A stretch of 64,000 bases of DNA from contig CAWIHA010000023.1 in NCBI GenBank assembly GCA_963835855.1, forward strand, positions 1 to 64,000, read 5' to 3'. Source of the stretch: CAWIHA01 sp963835855. Its GTDB lineage: Bacteria; Acidobacteriota; Terriglobia; Bryobacterales; Bryobacteraceae. Below the pieces are notes generated by a model. It ran no database searches, was not told the DNA's origin, and saw nothing but the letters and a program-made list of their open reading frames with translations. Below are positions 48,108 to 57,077 of this stretch, in pieces. The stretch's first letter is position 1, and each line of letters starts with the position of its first letter. Made by a program: the position numbers and the translations under genes.

Positions 48108-51100
48108 TTAGAACTCAAACCGCAGAGCGACCTGGAGGATGCGCGGATCGTAGGTATCCGTGACCTGCCCGAAGGTCGAGCTGTTGATGTTTTGGCTCGG
48201 GTTCTGGAACTCCGCGTGGTTGAAGACGTTGAACGCTTCGACGCGGAACTGGCATTTGAGCCGCTCGCCCTTGAGCGGCGTCTCTTTCATGAGCGCGAGA
48301 TCCAGGTTCACCTGCCCCGGCCCGCGAAACGCGTTGCGTCCCAATGTGCCATAGGTTCGCAGCGACGGATTATTGATATAAACCGAGTCCGCCTCGAGCA
48401 AGCCGTTTGTCGTGAAGCTCGCCGGATTGAACCAGTAATTACCGGGGTTGCCGTTGATGGTTTGGTACGAGCGCGGATTGTAGATTGTCACGCCCGAGCC
48501 CACCAGGTTCGCGCGCACAATGCTTGCGTCGCCGGCGCCCGAGGGGCCGGCTACATCCGTTGCTGTCGGGAGATCCGCGGTTACATCCATCGGGAACCCC
48601 GTGCGCCAGCTCAAGAGCGGAAGAAGGTTCCAGCCTTTGGTCAATCGCTTGGGGCCGCTCGCCCAGGCGCGGTCAAACGGCAGTTCCCATCCGCCGCTCA
48701 AGACGAGGTTGTGCCGGATATCCTCGTCGCCGGAAGCGCGGAACTGGCCCCAGTTATAGGCCGGCACCTCGCCGATGTTCCGCTCACGGAAACCTCCGCT
48801 CGTGTCGATCTCGTGGCCGTAAGTGTAACTCAGCTTGAAGTCCACACTGCCCAGGTGCTTAATCTCGCCGCTTCGCTTTTCCAGCATGGCCTGCAAGCTA
48901 TTGTAGTTGCCCGTGCCTACGTTCGTGAATGTATCCAGAAAGCTGAAGTTCTCGATTCCCCCGGCGTTGAACAAGCGTTGCGGCGTTCCCAGAATGAACG
49001 GATTCGAATCCACAATTCCCGTCAGCTTGTGCGAGGAGTTCCCTACATAAGCCACCTGCATGATCAGGTCGCGCGCAAGCTCACGCTCCACCGTGAGGTT
49101 GTATTGATAGACATAGGGGGTCCGGAGGTGGGGATCGACGAAATAGACGCCATTGCCCCCGAACGGCAAAAAGGGCGTGAAATCGAGGTCCTTGGTCGGC
49201 GGCTGCGAGGGGAACGGATTGGTTCTGCCAACCGCGGCATATGGGTTGGTAAACAGGTCGGGCTCGGAAGTGGGATTTGAACTGAGAGGAGAGAAGGGGA
49301 AATAGACGGAGGAGAAAAACGGCGCCTGCCCGTTGAACTGGAGGTTGTCTTCCCCCTTCAGGATGTCGTAATAAACCCCGAACCCTCCGCGAATGCTGGT
49401 CTTGCTGCCCGGGCTCCAGGCGAAACCGAAGCGCGGAGCGAAGTTGTGGGCGTCCGGAAAATTCGTGCCCCGCGGCGCGCCTGCATCGCCGGGAAACAGC
49501 AGTCCCGCCGGGGCGTTCGGGAAGACGGTGGATTGTTGGCCCAAAGCGAGCGAGAAGGTGCGGCCCTGAGTGTCATACTTCGGCACGCTGTATTCATAGC
49601 GCAGCCCGAGCGTCAGCACGAAATGCGGGCTGACACGCCACTCGTCCTGAACGAAGAGAGCGAGGTCCTTCGTTCGGACGTTCGTCGGCGCATCGGGGTA
49701 CTGCGCGAAGTCATACGGCACTCCCAGCAAAAAGTCAGCCAGATCATTGCCCGAACCGATTCCGCCTGGCCCGTAGAAATCGAAGAGACCGTTGCCAATG
49801 AAATCGTACACCATGTTGTTCTGGAAAACGGTCACGTTGACGCCGGTTTTGATCGTGTGCCGGCTGTGAATCCAGGTCAGCGAATCGCTGAAGTTGTAAG
49901 TATTGCTGACCAGATCAGTGGGGCCTGATATCGGCGCGCCGACCGCCAAGCCGCTGCCAAAGCTCAGCAACGGCGGGCCGGTCGGAAGATCGGGCGTGAT
50001 GGCCATACCCAGCTCGGCAGGCGTGGGCTCCTTGCCCAGCGGCACTCCTTGCAGCCCGTTGTCCCGTTGCGCGCCGAAGCGAAGCTCGTTAAGCAGCGTG
50101 GGCGAGAAGACCTTGGTGTAGGTGACGTTGCCCAGGTAGGTGTGGACATTGCTCGAATACGGCAAACCCGGTGTATTACTGGCGTAGCCGGTGCGGTCGA
50201 AAGGCTCAACCATGGGTGCGCGGTGGGCGCCGAGCACCACCGCCAGCCGGTCGTTATCGGTAATGTCCAGATCCACCTTGCCGGTCACCTCGTCGTTGTT
50301 TATAGTCTCCGCGCCCTCGGGGAAAATTACGCCCGTAGGCGAGCTCGGAATCAGGCCTGCTTTGATATAGTTCTGCGCGACGCTGTTGATCTTGCTCGGA
50401 TCGATGATCCCCTGAGCTGCCTTGGCTGAGTCAGGCTGAAAATAGGGGTACTGCTGAAGGAAGCTGACCACGCCCGGATCTGGCGCCCCGGCGTTCGATT
50501 TTGAGAAATCGCCATTCAGCTCGGCGGGCGTGTACACAGTCACCGCCGGCGAGGTCAGGATATCGCTCTGGCGCTGCCCCTGGTAGCCAAAGGAAAAGAA
50601 AAGTTTGTCGTGGCCGTCGATCACGTGCGGAATTACGATGGGGCCGTTGATGGTTCCACCGAACTGGTTCCGCTTGAGTACCGGGCGGGGCTCCCCTTGC
50701 TCGTTGAAGAAAAACCGGTTCGCGTCCATCGCATCGTTGCGCAAGTAATCGTAAGCGGTGCCGTGGATCGCGTTCGTGCCCGATTTGATCACCGCGCTGA
50801 CGATGCCGCCCGCGTTGCGTCCGAATTCGGCGTTGCCATTGCTCGTAATGACGCGGAACTCTTCCACCATATCCGGGTTGGGATTCAACACCAAGCCATT
50901 ATTTATGAGATTGTTGTTGACAGTACCGTCCAGCAGATAAGTGATGGAATCAACTCGTCCTCCGGAGATGCTGTATGCGGCGTAACCGGTCGCGGGATTA
51001 AAAGGTGTGTTGAGGGTGCCGATGTCGCCATATCGCTGGGGCGTCGCGCCGGGCTGCAAGGCGATGAGGCTCATCGCATTGCGGCCGTTTAAGGGCATGT

Positions 51101-51530
51101 TGACGATCTCGGTGCTGGTGACCGAGCCGCCCAGGCTCGAGTTCACGGTCTCGATGCCAACACCCGTGGCTTCGACCCTCACCGTCTGGCTGGTTTTGCC
51201 GAGTTGCATCCGGACATCGAAGCGCAGCGATTGGTTAATGCGCAGTTCTTCGGGTTCGGTGACAGCGGTGGCGAAGCCCGCCGCTTCGACCGTCACCGAG
51301 TAGGGGCCAATAGGCGCTTGCAGAACCTCGTAGCCGCCATCCTGGTCCGTTGTGGTAACGCGGGTCACCTGGGTGGCGGTGTTCGTCACCGTGACCTTAG
51401 CGTTGGGAACAGCCGATCCAGAGGGGTCCGTAACGGTCCCGACCACGCGCCCGGTCGCATCCTGGGCAACCAGCGCCCACGGTAAAGCCATCCACAGCCC
51501 AAGCACCATCAATAGTTTGGACTTGTCCAT
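48108..51530 (-). CDS. Oar-like TonB-dependent outer-membrane receptor
   Basis: An 1,140-residue outer-membrane protein from 'MDKSKLLMVLGLWMALPWAL' (signal peptide). A carboxypeptidase-regulatory domain ('GRVVGTVTDPSGSAVPNAKV', 'GYEVLQAPIGPYSVTVEAAG') precedes a plug ('VTSTEIVNMPLNGRNAMSLI') and a large beta barrel with many aromatic-rich strands, ending in a terminal Phe ('LQVALRFEF'). This design is abundant in Acidobacteria and carries large or carbohydrate-type ligands. The start at 51530 has a purine-rich ribosome site (GAGGAGGAGAGAG). No frame errors are seen. Confidence 0.9.
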   Translation of the reverse strand: MDKSKLLMVLGLWMALPWALVAQDATGRVVGTVTDPSGSAVPNAKVTVTNTATQVTRVTTTDQDGGYEVLQAPIGPYSVTVEAAGFATAVTEPEELRINQSLRFDVRMQLGKTSQTVRVEATGVGIETVNSSLGGSVTSTEIVNMPLNGRNAMSLIALQPGATPQRYGDIGTLNTPFNPATGYAAYSISGGRVDSITYLLDGTVNNNLINNGLVLNPNPDMVEEFRVITSNGNAEFGRNAGGIVSAVIKSGTNAIHGTAYDYLRNDAMDANRFFFNEQGEPRPVLKRNQFGGTINGPIVIPHVIDGHDKLFFSFGYQGQRQSDILTSPAVTVYTPAELNGDFSKSNAGAPDPGVVSFLQQYPYFQPDSAKAAQGIIDPSKINSVAQNYIKAGLIPSSPTGVIFPEGAETINNDEVTGKVDLDITDNDRLAVVLGAHRAPMVEPFDRTGYASNTPGLPYSSNVHTYLGNVTYTKVFSPTLLNELRFGAQRDNGLQGVPLGKEPTPAELGMAITPDLPTGPPLLSFGSGLAVGAPISGPTDLVSNTYNFSDSLTWIHSRHTIKTGVNVTVFQNNMVYDFIGNGLFDFYGPGGIGSGNDLADFLLGVPYDFAQYPDAPTNVRTKDLALFVQDEWRVSPHFVLTLGLRYEYSVPKYDTQGRTFSLALGQQSTVFPNAPAGLLFPGDAGAPRGTNFPDAHNFAPRFGFAWSPGSKTSIRGGFGVYYDILKGEDNLQFNGQAPFFSSVYFPFSPLSSNPTSEPDLFTNPYAAVGRTNPFPSQPPTKDLDFTPFLPFGGNGVYFVDPHLRTPYVYQYNLTVERELARDLIMQVAYVGNSSHKLTGIVDSNPFILGTPQRLFNAGGIENFSFLDTFTNVGTGNYNSLQAMLEKRSGEIKHLGSVDFKLSYTYGHEIDTSGGFRERNIGEVPAYNWGQFRASGDEDIRHNLVLSGGWELPFDRAWASGPKRLTKGWNLLPLLSWRTGFPMDVTADLPTATDVAGPSGAGDASIVRANLVGSGVTIYNPRSYQTINGNPGNYWFNPASFTTNGLLEADSVYINNPSLRTYGTLGRNAFRGPGQVNLDLALMKETPLKGERLKCQFRVEAFNVFNHAEFQNPSQNINSSTFGQVTDTYDPRILQVALRFEF

Positions 51531-51560
51531 CTCTCTCCTCCTCCTCCCCATGCAACACAA

Positions 51561-51897
51561 ATAAATATTTCGGCCCTTTTTCGCCGATGAAGTACTCCCA
51601 TCGCTACAGAATGCACCTGCCCGAGGTGGGGGTCAATGGAAAAGTGCGGGATGAGTGGCTCGAAGTCCTAAGACGGCTCAGGGCACTCTAGGCAAAGAAA
51701 AGACGAATAAGGCGACCGATGAGTGGCCCCAGCGGGCCTTGTAAACGTCTTGATTTCCGCCAAATGGAATCTCATACGCCCTGGGCGCTTGGAGCCTGGA
51801 GGAGGCCGCCGGCCCGGCGCAGCAAGCGGGAGTTTTTCAGCAACCTCTTGCAGCGCGCGGCCGATGGGGGTACACTGGGCAAAGAAAAAGCGAAATC
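51561..51897. other. Intergenic region with a small ORF and a repeat half-site
   Basis: An ATG at 51587 opens a 34-residue frame ('MKYSHRYRMHLPEVGVNGKV' then 'RDEWLEVLRRLRAL') ending at 51691. No ribosome site is visible and it is probably not a gene. At 51830-51850 the block GAGTTTTTCAGCAACCTCTTG matches the arm of the inverted-repeat element at 60019. Promoters for the flanking divergent genes are expected here. Confidence 0.4.
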
Positions 51898-53166
51898 GTG
51901 GCCGGCCTTCAGGAACAACTCGCCTCACTGCGCCGCAAGATCGCCCGCATCGACCGCAAGTACGCGGCCCTGCCGCCTTTGCCCCCGCCTATGCCGCGGC
52001 CCGCACCCGATAGCCGCCCGGCGCGTTACTTCGTCGAGGAGTGGCTGAGCGGCGAGGCCATCGAGACGCCGCATGGCTGCCACTTCGAGACGGAGCGGCT
52101 CTATGAGCGCCACCGCAGGCACGGCAGCATGGAGATATCGAGCCTGCTCGAGCTGCCCGAAGACCTGCTGGGCGCGCTCTCCGGCGATGAAATCAAGCCG
52201 GCGCCCGTGAGCCGTTGGGCGTTTCTCGACACCGAAACCACGGGACTGGCGGGCGGCTCGGGCACGTACGCGTTTTTGATCGGAGTGGGGCGCGTCTCGC
52301 CGGAGGGCTTCCGCGTGCGCCAGTTCTTTATGCGCGATTACGGCGAGGAACGGAGCCTGTTATGGGGCCTCGCGCAGCACCTGGCGCAATTCGACATCCT
52401 GGTCACCTATAACGGCAAGACCTACGACCAGCCGCTGCTGGAAACGCGCTACCGCATGGCGCGGGCGCCCACGCCGTTCGATTCACTCGCGCACCTCGAC
52501 CTGCTCTACGGCGCCCGGCGGCTCTGGAAGCTGCGCCTGGAAAGCTGCCGCCTCATCGATCTCGAAAACCAAGTGCTGGGCGTGGAGCGCGAAGGCGACC
52601 TGCCGGGAGAAATGATTCCATACGTCTACTTCGAGTATCTGCGAACGGGGGAAGCGTTCCGGCTGGCGCCGGTATTCCACCATAACGCGATCGACATCCT
52701 GACGACCGCGTGCCTCACCGCGATCGTGCCGTTCGCGTTCCGCGAGCCGCATGCGGCGGGGGTTGTGCATGGGACCGACCTGGTTGGCCTGGCGCGCTGG
52801 TTCCTGAAATCGGATGAGCTCGAGCGGGCCTGCCAGCTCCTGCACCGCGCGGTGGACCTGGGCCTGCCCGACGGCCTGCTCTTCCGGACGCTTTGGGATA
52901 CGGCGACGATCGAGAAGAAGCTGGGGCGGGAGACGGCGGCGCTGGCGATCCTGACCGATCTCGCTCAAAGCCGCAACCCCTATCGCGTGGCCGCGCTCGA
53001 GGCGCTCGCGAAATACCAGGAGCACCGCCAGCGCAATTACGCGATGGCGCTCGAGACGATTCGCACCGCCCGCGCGGTGGCGGACTCCGAAGAATTGGCG
53101 CATCGCCAGGCGCGGCTCGAGCGCAGGCTTACGCGCGTGAAGCCGGGCAGGCCGTTACCAGGCTGA
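51898..53166 (+). CDS. YprB-like ribonuclease H-fold exonuclease with helical repeats
   Basis: A 422-residue protein with a GTG start. The 3'-5' exonuclease fold is seen as 'WAFLDTETTGLAGGSGTYAF' (DxE), 'FDILVTYNGKTYDQPLLETR' (second Asp) and 'FHHNAIDILTTACLTAI' (final Asp). The C-terminal 120 residues are helical, TPR-like repeats ('RWFLKSDELERACQLLHRAV'). The family acts on nucleic acids, but its substrate is not established. It is divergent from the Oar-like receptor. Confidence 0.82.
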   Translation: MAGLQEQLASLRRKIARIDRKYAALPPLPPPMPRPAPDSRPARYFVEEWLSGEAIETPHGCHFETERLYERHRRHGSMEISSLLELPEDLLGALSGDEIKPAPVSRWAFLDTETTGLAGGSGTYAFLIGVGRVSPEGFRVRQFFMRDYGEERSLLWGLAQHLAQFDILVTYNGKTYDQPLLETRYRMARAPTPFDSLAHLDLLYGARRLWKLRLESCRLIDLENQVLGVEREGDLPGEMIPYVYFEYLRTGEAFRLAPVFHHNAIDILTTACLTAIVPFAFREPHAAGVVHGTDLVGLARWFLKSDELERACQLLHRAVDLGLPDGLLFRTLWDTATIEKKLGRETAALAILTDLAQSRNPYRVAALEALAKYQEHRQRNYAMALETIRTARAVADSEELAHRQARLERRLTRVKPGRPLPG

Positions 53167-53200
53167 CGGCGCTTGGGCCATGCACCTTCGGCGCCGCCGG

Positions 53201-53749
53201 TCATTGCGGCGCTGTCTCGCTGGAAGTGGTGGAAACGGAGCCGCCCGCTGCCGCATTCGAGCCGATGAGATCGCGCTTGGGTCCCAGACCCAAGGCAATG
53301 AGGGAAAGCGAATCCAGTTTCCCGCTCGGCTCGAGCTTCTGATCGCGCTGGAACCGCGTGAGGGCATCGGTTGATTCCGGACCCCAGGTCCCCGTCGCCG
53401 GCGCCTGAAGATACCCTTTATCGATCAGCGCCTGCTGGATCTCTTTGTACCGCTCGGGCCTGGGCTTCATCTGGCCCGTGCGCCAGCTCTGGCGCCTTCT
53501 CGCGTACCGGCGGCGGCCTTTCCCGGACGAGTGGCCGCGCGTGGCCGCGCGCCCGCTGGCAGCCGCGTTGCTGCGCGCTTTCGCGCCCGGCGCGGAATGC
53601 CTTGACGCGCTCGCCGCCGGCTTGGATTTTGATGCCGGGGCGCTCTTGCGGGCAGCGGGTTTGGGGAGTTCTTGCGCAGCGGCGGCGAGCCTGGCGAAAC
53701 TGAACGGCAGCAGCAGGATTCCCAGCGCGGCGACGTTTCGCAAGCTCAA
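53201..53749 (-). CDS. Exported peptidoglycan-binding domain protein
   Basis: A signal peptide ('NVAALGILLLPFSFARLAAA') follows a TTG start at 53749 with a GGAGG site just upstream. A low-complexity, Ala/Lys/Ser-rich linker of about 70 residues leads to a PG_binding_1 fold ('YKEIQQALIDKGYLQAP', 'WGPESTDALTRFQRDQKLEP'). The end is variable and serine/threonine-rich. It likely anchors to the cell wall. Placed between yprB-like and htrA-like genes. An upstream ATG would add an unsupported tail. Confidence 0.75.
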   Translation of the reverse strand: MSLRNVAALGILLLPFSFARLAAAAQELPKPAARKSAPASKSKPAASASRHSAPGAKARSNAAASGRAATRGHSSGKGRRRYARRRQSWRTGQMKPRPERYKEIQQALIDKGYLQAPATGTWGPESTDALTRFQRDQKLEPSGKLDSLSLIALGLGPKRDLIGSNAAAGGSVSTTSSETAPQ

Positions 53750-53921
53750 CTCTTCCTCCCACAGGCCGCGGCAAAAGTGTTTCCCGGCCGCTTGGCGGCG
53801 CGCGGTCCAGTGCCATCCATTACATCGCATCGAACCGCGACCCTCAGGAGAGGCGGCCTGGCCGCCTCGGCCACGTGCTGCGAATGCGCGCCGGTTTCGA
53901 GGCGCGCCGAAGGCAATCCTA

Positions 53922-55526
53922 TCACGGATTCGCAGGCAGGGTGCCGGAGAGAAACTCCGCCTGCCACTCACCCGGCCCTCCACCCTGCCTGCCCCGCCGC
54001 ACCACGCGGAAGACGACCGGGTCGCCGGGCTTAAGGCCGGCCTGGATGCGCTCGACATCGTCAACCGAGTTCACGTCTTGCCGGTTGATTGAAGTGATGA
54101 CTTCCTGCGGCTCCAACCCGACATCATCGGCGAATGAGCCGGCGATAACGTTCGTGATCAGCACGCCGCCCTTCCCGCCGAAGCCTATGGCCCGGCGCAT
54201 GCCCTGGGTCAGGTTCTGGATGTCGAGGCCCAGCTTCACCTGCGCCGATGACTCTCCCCGGCCAGACTCCTCGCGGCGGAAGCGCTGGAAGCGCGGGTCC
54301 TTCGCCCAGACCTCGGTTCGCTCGCCGATCTTCACGCGGAAATCCAATTTCTTGCCGCTGCGAAGAACGGTCACGCCGGCTTCGGAACCCACCGGCGTCG
54401 CCGCAACGCGGCTGACCAGGTCGTCGCCGTCTTTGACCGGCTGGCCGTTGTAAGCGACGATCACGTCCTCGACCTTGATGCCGGCTTTCTCCGCCGGCGA
54501 GCCCGCCTCGACGCTGGTGACAAACACACCGTGCCTGGCGCCGTAAACCTTCAGCGTCTCCGCTTTCTGGTCCGCCGAGAATCCGACGCCCAGGCTGCCT
54601 CGCGAGACGCGGCCCGTCTTGATGATCTGGTTGTAAACGCTGACGGCCAGGTTCACCGGCAACGCAAACCCGATGCCCTGGTACCCCCCGCTTTCGGTTG
54701 CGATGGCGGTATTGATGCCGATCACCTCGCCCTGGAGGTCGAGCAGAGGCCCGCCGCTGTTGCCCGGGTTGATGGCCGCATCGGTCTGGATGAATTTCTG
54801 GAGTTGGTGCTCGGCGCCGCCGATGTCGCGGCCCTTGGCGCTGATGATGCCCGCGGTCACCGTGGCCTCGAGCCCGAACGGAGAGCCAATCGCAACGGCC
54901 CAGTCGCCTACCTGCACGCCGTCCGAGTTGCCGATCTTGGCCGGCGCCAGCGGCTTCCCGCTTTCCACTTTGATAACGGCCACGTCGGTTTCCGGATCTG
55001 AGCCGATCAGCTTGGCCGTGTACTCGGCCGGGTCGCCGTTGAACTTCACCTGAATGCGGCTGGCGTCCTCAATGACATGGAAGTTCGTAAGAATATAGCC
55101 GTGCCGGTCCACGACGATTCCGGAGCCGGTGCCCTGCCGGTGAAACGGGATCTGTGGAACACCGCTGAAAGGATCCTCCCCAAAAAAGCGCCGGAAGAGA
55201 TCGGCGCCGCCCTGCCCCTCATCCTCGTCTCCCTGGTCCGGCGCCGGCTGCCGCCGCTTGCGGGCCTGCTGCGGCCGCGGCCCGTAAGTGGCGGTGATGT
55301 TCACCACCGCGGGTTCGAGCTGCTTGGCTAGTTGCGAGAAGGCGGTAGAAAGCTGGACGGGATTGGGAATCGTGAGCGAGGCGGCATCGGGCGCCACAGC
55401 CTGTGTCCTCTCCGCGCGCACGGCGTTGTCGATCAAGGTTCCGATGAGGACCCCGATCGATAACGTGAAAACCAGCAGCGTGATCGAGAGGAGTTTCTGT
55501 TGCCACAGTTTTCCTAGAAATCGCAT
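53922..55526 (-). CDS. DegP/HtrA-type (Do) serine protease
   Basis: A membrane-anchored periplasmic protease of 534 residues from 'MRFLGKLWQQKLLSITLLVF'. The catalytic triad is visible: His150 ('ILTNFHVIE'), Asp181 ('ETDVAVIKV') and Ser257 ('INPGNSGGPLLD'). A basic, acidic low-complexity loop sits at about 85-110. Two PDZ domains follow ('VFVTSVEAGSPAEKAGIKVE' and 'VLITNVIAGSFADDVGLEPQ'). It handles misfolded envelope proteins. The start is downstream of a longer ATG because the anchor begins here. Confidence 0.93.
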   Translation of the reverse strand: MRFLGKLWQQKLLSITLLVFTLSIGVLIGTLIDNAVRAERTQAVAPDAASLTIPNPVQLSTAFSQLAKQLEPAVVNITATYGPRPQQARKRRQPAPDQGDEDEGQGGADLFRRFFGEDPFSGVPQIPFHRQGTGSGIVVDRHGYILTNFHVIEDASRIQVKFNGDPAEYTAKLIGSDPETDVAVIKVESGKPLAPAKIGNSDGVQVGDWAVAIGSPFGLEATVTAGIISAKGRDIGGAEHQLQKFIQTDAAINPGNSGGPLLDLQGEVIGINTAIATESGGYQGIGFALPVNLAVSVYNQIIKTGRVSRGSLGVGFSADQKAETLKVYGARHGVFVTSVEAGSPAEKAGIKVEDVIVAYNGQPVKDGDDLVSRVAATPVGSEAGVTVLRSGKKLDFRVKIGERTEVWAKDPRFQRFRREESGRGESSAQVKLGLDIQNLTQGMRRAIGFGGKGGVLITNVIAGSFADDVGLEPQEVITSINRQDVNSVDDVERIQAGLKPGDPVVFRVVRRGRQGGGPGEWQAEFLSGTLPANP

Positions 55527-55691
55527 CGATGTTTCTCCGGGGGCAGGTTCTTTCATTATATTGCAGTGCGGGGCCGCGGCGCCCTTCGATGCCTGGATGC
55601 CGCGGGCGCGGCATGGAAGTGGGAGAATCCCCGAAGTGCGCGCTATTTGAACCGGTCTGAGCGCAGTTGGTACTTACAGTTGCCGAGCCAT

Positions 55692-55740
55692 TGTGGGGCG
55701 GACCCCCAGGTCCGCGGGCGACCCCCCGGTCGCCCCACAT
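55692..55740. repeat. REP-like palindromic unit 1
   Basis: Two nested hairpins: GCGGACC/GGTCCGC and GGCGACC/GGTCGCC, framed by GTGGGG at the left and CCCCAC at the right, followed by ATGATGTTGGC. The tail is shared with unit 2 directly downstream in the same orientation. It lies just past the 3' end of the RAYT gene. Confidence 0.75.
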
Positions 55741-55752
55741 GATGTTGGCGGC

Positions 55753-55817
55753 TTTGGCCGGGTCAGGGGACCCGGCGCGGTCCAGGGGGACCGCCCCACA
55801 TGATATTGGCACTCGAC
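55753..55817. repeat. REP-like palindromic unit 2 (overlaps the RAYT 3' end)
   Basis: Hairpins GCCGGGTC/GACCCGGC and GCGGTCC/GGACCGC with AGGG loops, ending CCGCCCCACATGATATTGGC. This tail is almost identical to that of unit 1. The RAYT reading frame ends inside this unit. Confidence 0.75.
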
Positions 55818-56338
55818 CAACGGTACTCGCGGGCGTGCCTGACCAATCCCGCCCGCACTGGGTTCTCCTCGATATACCTTTGAATCTTCTCGAATTCCTG
55901 CTCATGGCGCACTACGTGGTCATAACTCTCTTCCTGCCAAAAGGGCCTCCCGGTTCGTGCCAAAATTGCATTGGCCCGTCTGGCCGTAATGCCCTTTAAC
56001 GACTTCGTCAATTTGGGCAAGGCCAAGGCGGGAGTCATCAGCAAATGAACGTGGTTGGGCATGACCACGAAAGCGTGCAAGTCATAATGCCGGAGGGTAT
56101 GGGCGTTGTAGCAGATGGCTTCTACGACCAAGCCGGCAAGGGCTGGCTGGCGGAGGTAGAACGGGCCCATGCGGGCCTCATCCAGCAGACGGTCCAGTGC
56201 GGCAAAGGCCTGCCCGGAGGGGAGCGTACCCCCTGGGAACGTTCGATGCGAGGGCAGACTGCCGTGGAGCCGCCACGTGAGAAAAACCGGCTGTTCCGTG
56301 GCGGAGACGTGCGGAAGCCGGCGCCGGTAAAGCACCAC
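55763..56338 (-). CDS. REP-associated tyrosine transposase (RAYT), IS200/IS605-like
   Basis: A 191-residue Y1-HUH nuclease. The HUH motif is 'LHAFVVMPNHVHLLMTP' (HVH) and the catalytic Tyr is in 'PFWQEESYDHVVRHEQEFEK', followed by 'IQRYIEENPVRAGLVRHARE'. RAYTs act on REP palindromes. Five such palindromes lie within 4.5 kb, two of them abutting this gene. The last residues ('SANIMWGGPPGPRRVP') and the stop codon are encoded by REP unit 2. The start is a GTG at 56338. It is a domesticated transposase, not a complete insertion sequence. Confidence 0.88.
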   Translation of the reverse strand: MVLYRRRLPHVSATEQPVFLTWRLHGSLPSHRTFPGGTLPSGQAFAALDRLLDEARMGPFYLRQPALAGLVVEAICYNAHTLRHYDLHAFVVMPNHVHLLMTPALALPKLTKSLKGITARRANAILARTGRPFWQEESYDHVVRHEQEFEKIQRYIEENPVRAGLVRHAREYRWSSANIMWGGPPGPRRVP

Positions 56339-56678
56339 GCCGGAATAGTGTCCCGGCTGCTGCGGGATTCTCTAAGGAGCGGGAGCAGAAGCCGGCCTGG
56401 GGGGCCGGCGCGGACGCGGGCGTCCGCCCCACCAGAACACCTTATACCAGCAAAAAAAGATCAAAAAAAAGGCCGTGCAACGCACCGCCTGCCATATATT
56501 AGGCTGGGGATTCAGCCTAAGCCGGAAAGTAGGGTTTCGATGGCGCCCGCGTCTACCGTAAACACGATTGTTACAGCTATCGGAACCGGCATCTTCACGC
56601 CACCTGGTGACCGGCGGGTCATCCACTTAGAGCTTATGCTGGCCCCCCACAAAACCCCTGCACAAGGAGATGAAAACA
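56339..56678. other. Intergenic region with REP unit, A-rich tract and hairpin
   Basis: No gene is seen. It contains the third REP-like unit (56392-56432), A-rich stretches near 56441-56470 and a perfect 8-bp stem TTAGGCTG/CAGCCTAA at 56499-56520. The last part supplies the AAGGAGA ribosome site of the first small peptide gene. Confidence 0.55.
56392..56432. repeat. REP-like palindromic unit 3
   Basis: Two hairpins, GCCGGCC/GGCCGGC and GCGGACGC/GCGTCCGC, then CCCAC, the same architecture as units 1 and 2. It lies upstream of the RAYT start, so the transposase gene is flanked on both sides. Confidence 0.65.
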
Positions 56679-56948
56679 ATGAAACTACTTCGAATCGTGG
56701 TTATTTTGACTGCGCTCGCCGCGGCCTTCGCGCCCGCTGCCCTTCGCCAGACCCAACATTCGAGCCACACGACCACCTTCAGCAGGCCGCCCTGGCCCGG
56801 CGTGTGAGATGCCGGGGGCGATTCCTTCCGGCCGCGCGATGAAATCAGTGCGAGAGGCGCCGGGCCGCTAAAAGCGCCTCCTGCCAGTCCTCGGCTTGCA
56901 AAAAGGATATCCCTGTTTGCGCGTTCGTGCTTTCGGACGATGGCGGCG
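56664..56948. repeat. Direct repeat copy 1: peptide gene plus decayed 3' end of the 7TM gene
   Basis: About 285 bases closely match 57078-57361. This copy has an intact small peptide gene. On the other strand it has only the last ~34 codons of the 7TM gene, and those are frameshifted ('AEDWQEALLAARRLSH' survives in a displaced frame). The homology ends beside a dispersed repeat (56956-56979). Confidence 0.75.
56679..56807 (+). CDS. Small secreted peptide, copy 1
   Basis: A 42-residue peptide: 'MKLLRIVVILTALAAAFAPA' then 'ALRQTQHSSHTTTFSRPPWP' and GV. A signal peptide (basic start, hydrophobic core, AxA-like site) is followed by about 20 polar residues rich in His, Ser and Pro. A ribosome site (AAGGAGA) precedes it. 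A second copy lies at 57093. No family is recognised. Confidence 0.6.
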   Translation: MKLLRIVVILTALAAAFAPAALRQTQHSSHTTTFSRPPWPGV

Positions 56949-56955
56949 GGCGAAA

Positions 56956-56979
56956 CGCTCCCTGACGGTCGCGGCTGGG
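56956..56979 (+). repeat. Dispersed repeat copy B
   Basis: CGCTCCCTGACGGTCGCGG matches the blocks at 47999-48023 and 60784-60808. It sits exactly where the homology of the duplicated segment stops. Confidence 0.5.
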
Positions 56980-57020
56980 ATACGCGGCTCGCGTCGGGTC
57001 GCGGAGATCGAGACAAAAGG

Positions 57021-57060
57021 ATTGAGACAAGGAAACTGAGAGAGACAGATTGAGACAAGG
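57021..57060 (+). repeat. Short purine-rich tandem repeat
   Basis: ATTGAGACAAGG occurs at 57021-57032 and again at 57049-57060 (period 28), preceded by a diverged copy at 57008. It forms the leader of the second small peptide gene. Confidence 0.55.
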
Positions 57061-57077
57061 AAATTCAGACATCAGAC

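Noticed and set aside
51587..51691. 34-residue ORF resembling the start of ThiF/MoeB proteins (LPEVGV)
   Set aside because: The likeness is limited to six residues and no ribosome site is present.
56499..56520. TTAGGCTG/CAGCCTAA stem as a terminator
   Set aside because: No T-tract on either strand; listed only as part of the intergenic region.
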